DNA from: a virus | DNA length: 64,000 nt | Virus record (IMG/VR): IMGVR_UViG_3300026382_000012 | Coordinates: 1-64,000 of that record | Direction: 5' to 3' (one strand) | Part shown: one piece after another, positions 61,397 through 64,000 of the stretch | How positions within the stretch are numbered: the stretch's first letter is position 1 | How the letters are laid out: every line of letters begins with the position of its first letter | Notes under the pieces: generated by a model | Seen by the model: the letters and a program-made list of their open reading frames with translations, nothing else | The model's database searches: none | What the model was told of the DNA's origin: nothing | Made by a program: the position numbers and the translations under genes

Positions 61397-63100
61397 TTAC
61401 TTAAAATCATAGAAAATATGCTCAAAGAAAATAGCATCTAATATATCATTAGATGCTAAATTAAGAGATTCCTTAATTTCATTATAGTATTCTTTTAATA
61501 GATGGTTTAATAAAATATCTAGCTCATATTCAGAAATAATATCATTTTCGCTTAAAATACTATTTTCATTATATTTCTGATCTTCTAAGTATAATTCCTC
61601 TAATATAGAAGGTATTGAGTTTAGTTCTTGAATACATTCTTCTAGAGATTTATTATAGTTATTTATTACTAAATTATCTATGTTGGTTAGATAAGATTCA
61701 ATTTCATTTAAGTAGTAGTTTAATTGATAGTCTAAATCATCAATAGTAGTAGTTCCATATTCAAAATCATCGTCTGTAATATAATCATCAATATTAGTAG
61801 TAGTGTTAATATTAGACTCTAGTAGGGAGCAATTATTGATATTATTATTTGAAAGATCTTCTAAATCAAAATAATCTTCTAAAACTAGAATGTCTTTAGA
61901 TTCATTTAATTTACGCGCCGCGATATTGTATATAGATTCAAATAACTCATCTATCTTATCTTCCATATTATCATCATTTAATATTTGCTCTAATAAATCT
62001 AAATCATTTTCAAAGGATTTTTCAATTGCATTATTTAATTGAATTGTAGGATCAATATCCATAGTATCTTCATATTCTGCATTATCATCATTAATTATAT
62101 CATTAGTATTTTTGCTTGTTAATAGAACTGGATCTGTAATAGGATTTAGAAATGGTTTATAATTATTGGTTGATTGCATAGATAGTTTTATGGCGCGCCC
62201 GAATCCTACTAACGGATAAAATTCACAATTAGAATCTGCATTTGTTAATTTAGCATATCTATTTCTACCTATAATAACTTTAACTAAATCATCTAATGAT
62301 TTAGTTACACATTGATTATTATTACAAATAGTAACTTTATTGTTTTCTGGGTCGATAGAAATAGTATATGCTTGTATATTTATATCATCAAAATTCTGTA
62401 GTGAAGATAAATCATCTTCATTTAAATCGTTAATAATCGCCCCGATTGGTAAATAAATAGTCTGTTTTGTTTTATTATCTTCTACAGAAGCATTTTCTAT
62501 CAATAATTCATTACTATCTAGTTTAAATAGATTGATATCTTCATTTAAGAATTCTAGAATTCTTGCATTAGAGTGTGAAGGATTTGATACTACATCATAA
62601 GTTATAGCTTTTATATCATCGCCTACTATTACTGTGCCGTCTGGACCGGGCATTACAGGCCCAAATGCCCTTAATGAAAAACCTATATTTACACCATCTT
62701 TAATTAAACCATATAAATCTAGCCCTTTCTGATTTGTTAGTGTTTCACATTCAGCAATTACATATTTACCATCAAATTGTATATCTCTAATTAGGCAACA
62801 AACCTCTGAAAGTCTTATTTGTGCGGCTCTTCTTTTTAAAATATCTTGATCTTTAGTATTAACCCAAGGGTGATCTAATTCAGATAATAATTCTCTATTT
62901 TTTGCTTTTGGTTGTAGTTGTTGAACTACTTTTTCAAGAACAGATTTAGGATATATTCTCTTGTTTTGGTTGGGCGTATCAGCTTCTTGGAGAATTGTTT
63001 TGAATATTAATTTGTATTTATTATCGCCTACTTTTTTATCTTGTATGATTACAGGCTTCTCTGCAGGCGTATAAGCTTCTTCAATTATAAATTTAAGCAT
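61397..63100 (-). CDS. Prohead core protease (T4 gp21-like) with long acidic extension
   Basis: 567 aa. The protease domain (residues 1-210) shows NKRIYPKSVLEKVV, SELDHP with His77, and NIGFSLRAFG with Ser142, followed by AITYDVVSNPSH, typical of the S80 prohead protease family. ATG 63100 is chosen because GAGGT precedes it and its codon overlaps the upstream gene's stop; an ATG 30 bases upstream lacks a site. Residues about 220-567 form a very acidic, Asn/Asp/Leu-rich extension not present in T4 gp21; it may be a fused scaffold. Confidence 0.85.
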   Translation of the reverse strand: MLKFIIEEAYTPAEKPVIIQDKKVGDNKYKLIFKTILQEADTPNQNKRIYPKSVLEKVVQQLQPKAKNRELLSELDHPWVNTKDQDILKRRAAQIRLSEVCCLIRDIQFDGKYVIAECETLTNQKGLDLYGLIKDGVNIGFSLRAFGPVMPGPDGTVIVGDDIKAITYDVVSNPSHSNARILEFLNEDINLFKLDSNELLIENASVEDNKTKQTIYLPIGAIINDLNEDDLSSLQNFDDINIQAYTISIDPENNKVTICNNNQCVTKSLDDLVKVIIGRNRYAKLTNADSNCEFYPLVGFGRAIKLSMQSTNNYKPFLNPITDPVLLTSKNTNDIINDDNAEYEDTMDIDPTIQLNNAIEKSFENDLDLLEQILNDDNMEDKIDELFESIYNIAARKLNESKDILVLEDYFDLEDLSNNNINNCSLLESNINTTTNIDDYITDDDFEYGTTTIDDLDYQLNYYLNEIESYLTNIDNLVINNYNKSLEECIQELNSIPSILEELYLEDQKYNENSILSENDIISEYELDILLNHLLKEYYNEIKESLNLASNDILDAIFFEHIFYDFK

Positions 63101-63434
63101 TGTTTTCAACCTCAGTCTTCTTTTTAACAAATTGTCCTAACTTTGTTAATGTATTTATAATGTCGTCATATATAGCTAATACATCATTGGTTGTTAATGC
63201 ATGTAACGCGGGTTTTATATCTTCAATAATATTAATTACATATTGAATATTGGGATATTTATCAACATAATTTGTTAATGTCTCTTTTATTTTTTCAATT
63301 TGATTTATAACGGTATATTTTAGTATATAATCAGATAGTAAAGATAAAGTCTGATTAGATGTTAATTCGGGATTTTCTTCTTGTTGAATATTTTCAGATT
63401 CTATATCATTCTGTTCATATAGGAGGTAATACAT
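63093..63434 (-). CDS. Small head-module protein, 113 aa
   Basis: Helical, acidic at the N-terminus (SENIQQEENPEL), ending KKKTEVENNA, and overlapping the protease start by 8 bases. Located between portal and protease, where T4-like phages carry small prohead core proteins. No sequence motif decides its identity. TAGGAGG lies before the ATG. Confidence 0.63.
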   Translation of the reverse strand: MYYLLYEQNDIESENIQQEENPELTSNQTLSLLSDYILKYTVINQIEKIKETLTNYVDKYPNIQYVINIIEDIKPALHALTTNDVLAIYDDIINTLTKLGQFVKKKTEVENNA

Positions 63435-63459
63435 TTCAGTGCTCTCGTATTAAAATTTA

Positions 63460-64000
63460 CTAGAACGGACTATTATTTTGATTATTCGGCGGCATATTTT
63501 GTGTTGTTATTTGTTGTAATTCATTTCTCTTATAGTCATCATTGGTTTTAAGAAATTCATCCCAATCAATAGTAGGTATAAATTTCTTGAGGAATTTAAT
63601 TATATCAATATTTTGGCCATCGGGTGTTGAAGATAACAACTGTAAAGTATTAGACATTGAAACAAATACTGCATCAAGATATTGTAGTTGTAACATAACT
63701 GGTTGATTTAAGACTGCTTTAGCTATATCACTAGGTAATATTAAATTACTATCGGAATTCAAATATGTTTCTTTATTCACAACTAAGTATATCTTATTGA
63801 TTAATTCATTTATCTTATCAATGAATTGTTGTTGATAACTAGATATAGTCTCGGCCCATATTATATTAGCAGTTACTAATTGTTCTCTTAATTCTACAGT
63901 ATCAACTAAACCTAAATATGGACTAGGTACCTTAGATAAGGATATAATTTCACTTTTCAGAAAATCTAAATCCTGTATATCTACAGTTGGATCGCCTGTT
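63460..64000 (-). CDS. Portal protein (T4 gp20-like), C-terminal part; 5' end outside window
   Basis: The minus-strand frame is open from the window edge to TAG at 63460, about 180 residues. DIQDLDFLKSEIISLSKVP followed by SPYLGLVD matches the portal segment after the stem, where a structural element reads D-x-x-x-x-x-x-x-L-x-x-x-L-x-V-P-x-S. A long helix (ANIIWAETISSYQQQFIDKI) and an Asn/Gln/Pro tail follow. The GTG at 63780 is internal and not the true start. Position ahead of protease and capsid genes supports the call. Confidence 0.75.
   Translation of the reverse strand, partial: TGDPTVDIQDLDFLKSEIISLSKVPSPYLGLVDTVELREQLVTANIIWAETISSYQQQFIDKINELINKIYLVVNKETYLNSDSNLILPSDIAKAVLNQPVMLQLQYLDAVFVSMSNTLQLLSSTPDGQNIDIIKFLKKFIPTIDWDEFLKTNDDYKRNELQQITTQNMPPNNQNNSPF

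Noticed and set aside
1-64000. Alternative genetic code (stop codon reassignment), known in some large phages
   Set aside because: TAA, TAG and TGA each end well-supported genes (for example TAG after clpP, TGA after the HNH-like gene), and no conserved motif is interrupted by an in-frame stop outside the tnpA pseudogene.

Overview
This window looks like part of the genome of a large, AT-rich, contractile-tailed (T4-like myovirus) phage. The right side carries, on the minus strand, a portal protein, a prohead protease, a major capsid protein, a tail sheath, a tail-tube candidate and a gp25-like baseplate wedge protein. The left side carries, on the plus strand, replication, nucleotide-modification and protein-quality-control genes. 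TAA, TAG and TGA all act as stops, so the standard bacterial code applies. The AAAGGAGG ribosome binding sites and the type of IS607/TnpB elements suggest a low-GC host, possibly Bacillota, but the host cannot be named from this sequence. I saw no tRNA, rRNA or CRISPR array.

Layout. 1-3.7 kb: a family B DNA polymerase in two genes whose order is reversed relative to the protein, each with a mini-intein at an active-site motif. 3.7-19.6 kb: a plus-strand operon series with QueD, an HNH-like protein, a phosphoribosyltransferase, an HslU-type AAA+ unfoldase, a MoxR-like ATPase with a VWA partner, ClpP, an exported Cys-containing protein, QueC, a class II glutamine amidotransferase and an ATP-dependent DNA ligase. 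19.6-25.7 kb: unrecognised 160-305 aa proteins plus a membrane-anchored lytic transglycosylase. 25.7-28.0 kb: a decayed IS607-type element (intact TnpB, broken recombinase). 28.0-37.4 kb: the tail and baseplate module on the minus strand. 37.5-39.1 kb: a small gene and a metallophosphoesterase. 39.1-58.3 kb: a plus-strand accessory block of about 20 small unrecognised proteins, many of them diverged paralogues, interrupted by two IS607-type elements with intact TnpA and TnpB. 58.3-64 kb: the head module on the minus strand, running off the window in the portal gene.

How the genes may work together. QueD, QueC and the stand-alone class II amidotransferase point to a 7-deazaguanine (preQ0 or archaeosine-like) pathway, perhaps for DNA modification against host restriction; the inserting enzyme is not in the window. 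HslU-type ATPase and ClpP could form or modify a proteolytic machine, and MoxR/VWA is a typical chaperone pair. Two sequence signals run through the plus-strand genes. A 13-mer, ATATAGATATTAT, lies before several transcription-unit starts and is a candidate phage promoter. An extended ribosome-binding element, AACTACTTTAAAGGAGG, recurs about 21 times and often contains the stop codon of the gene before. I did not find either before the minus-strand structural genes, which suggests two expression classes.

The most unusual items are the order-reversed split polymerase with two active-site inteins, the expanded small-protein family with stepwise module duplications, the extended RBS element, and three TnpB elements at different stages of decay whose catalytic site differs from the canonical one.
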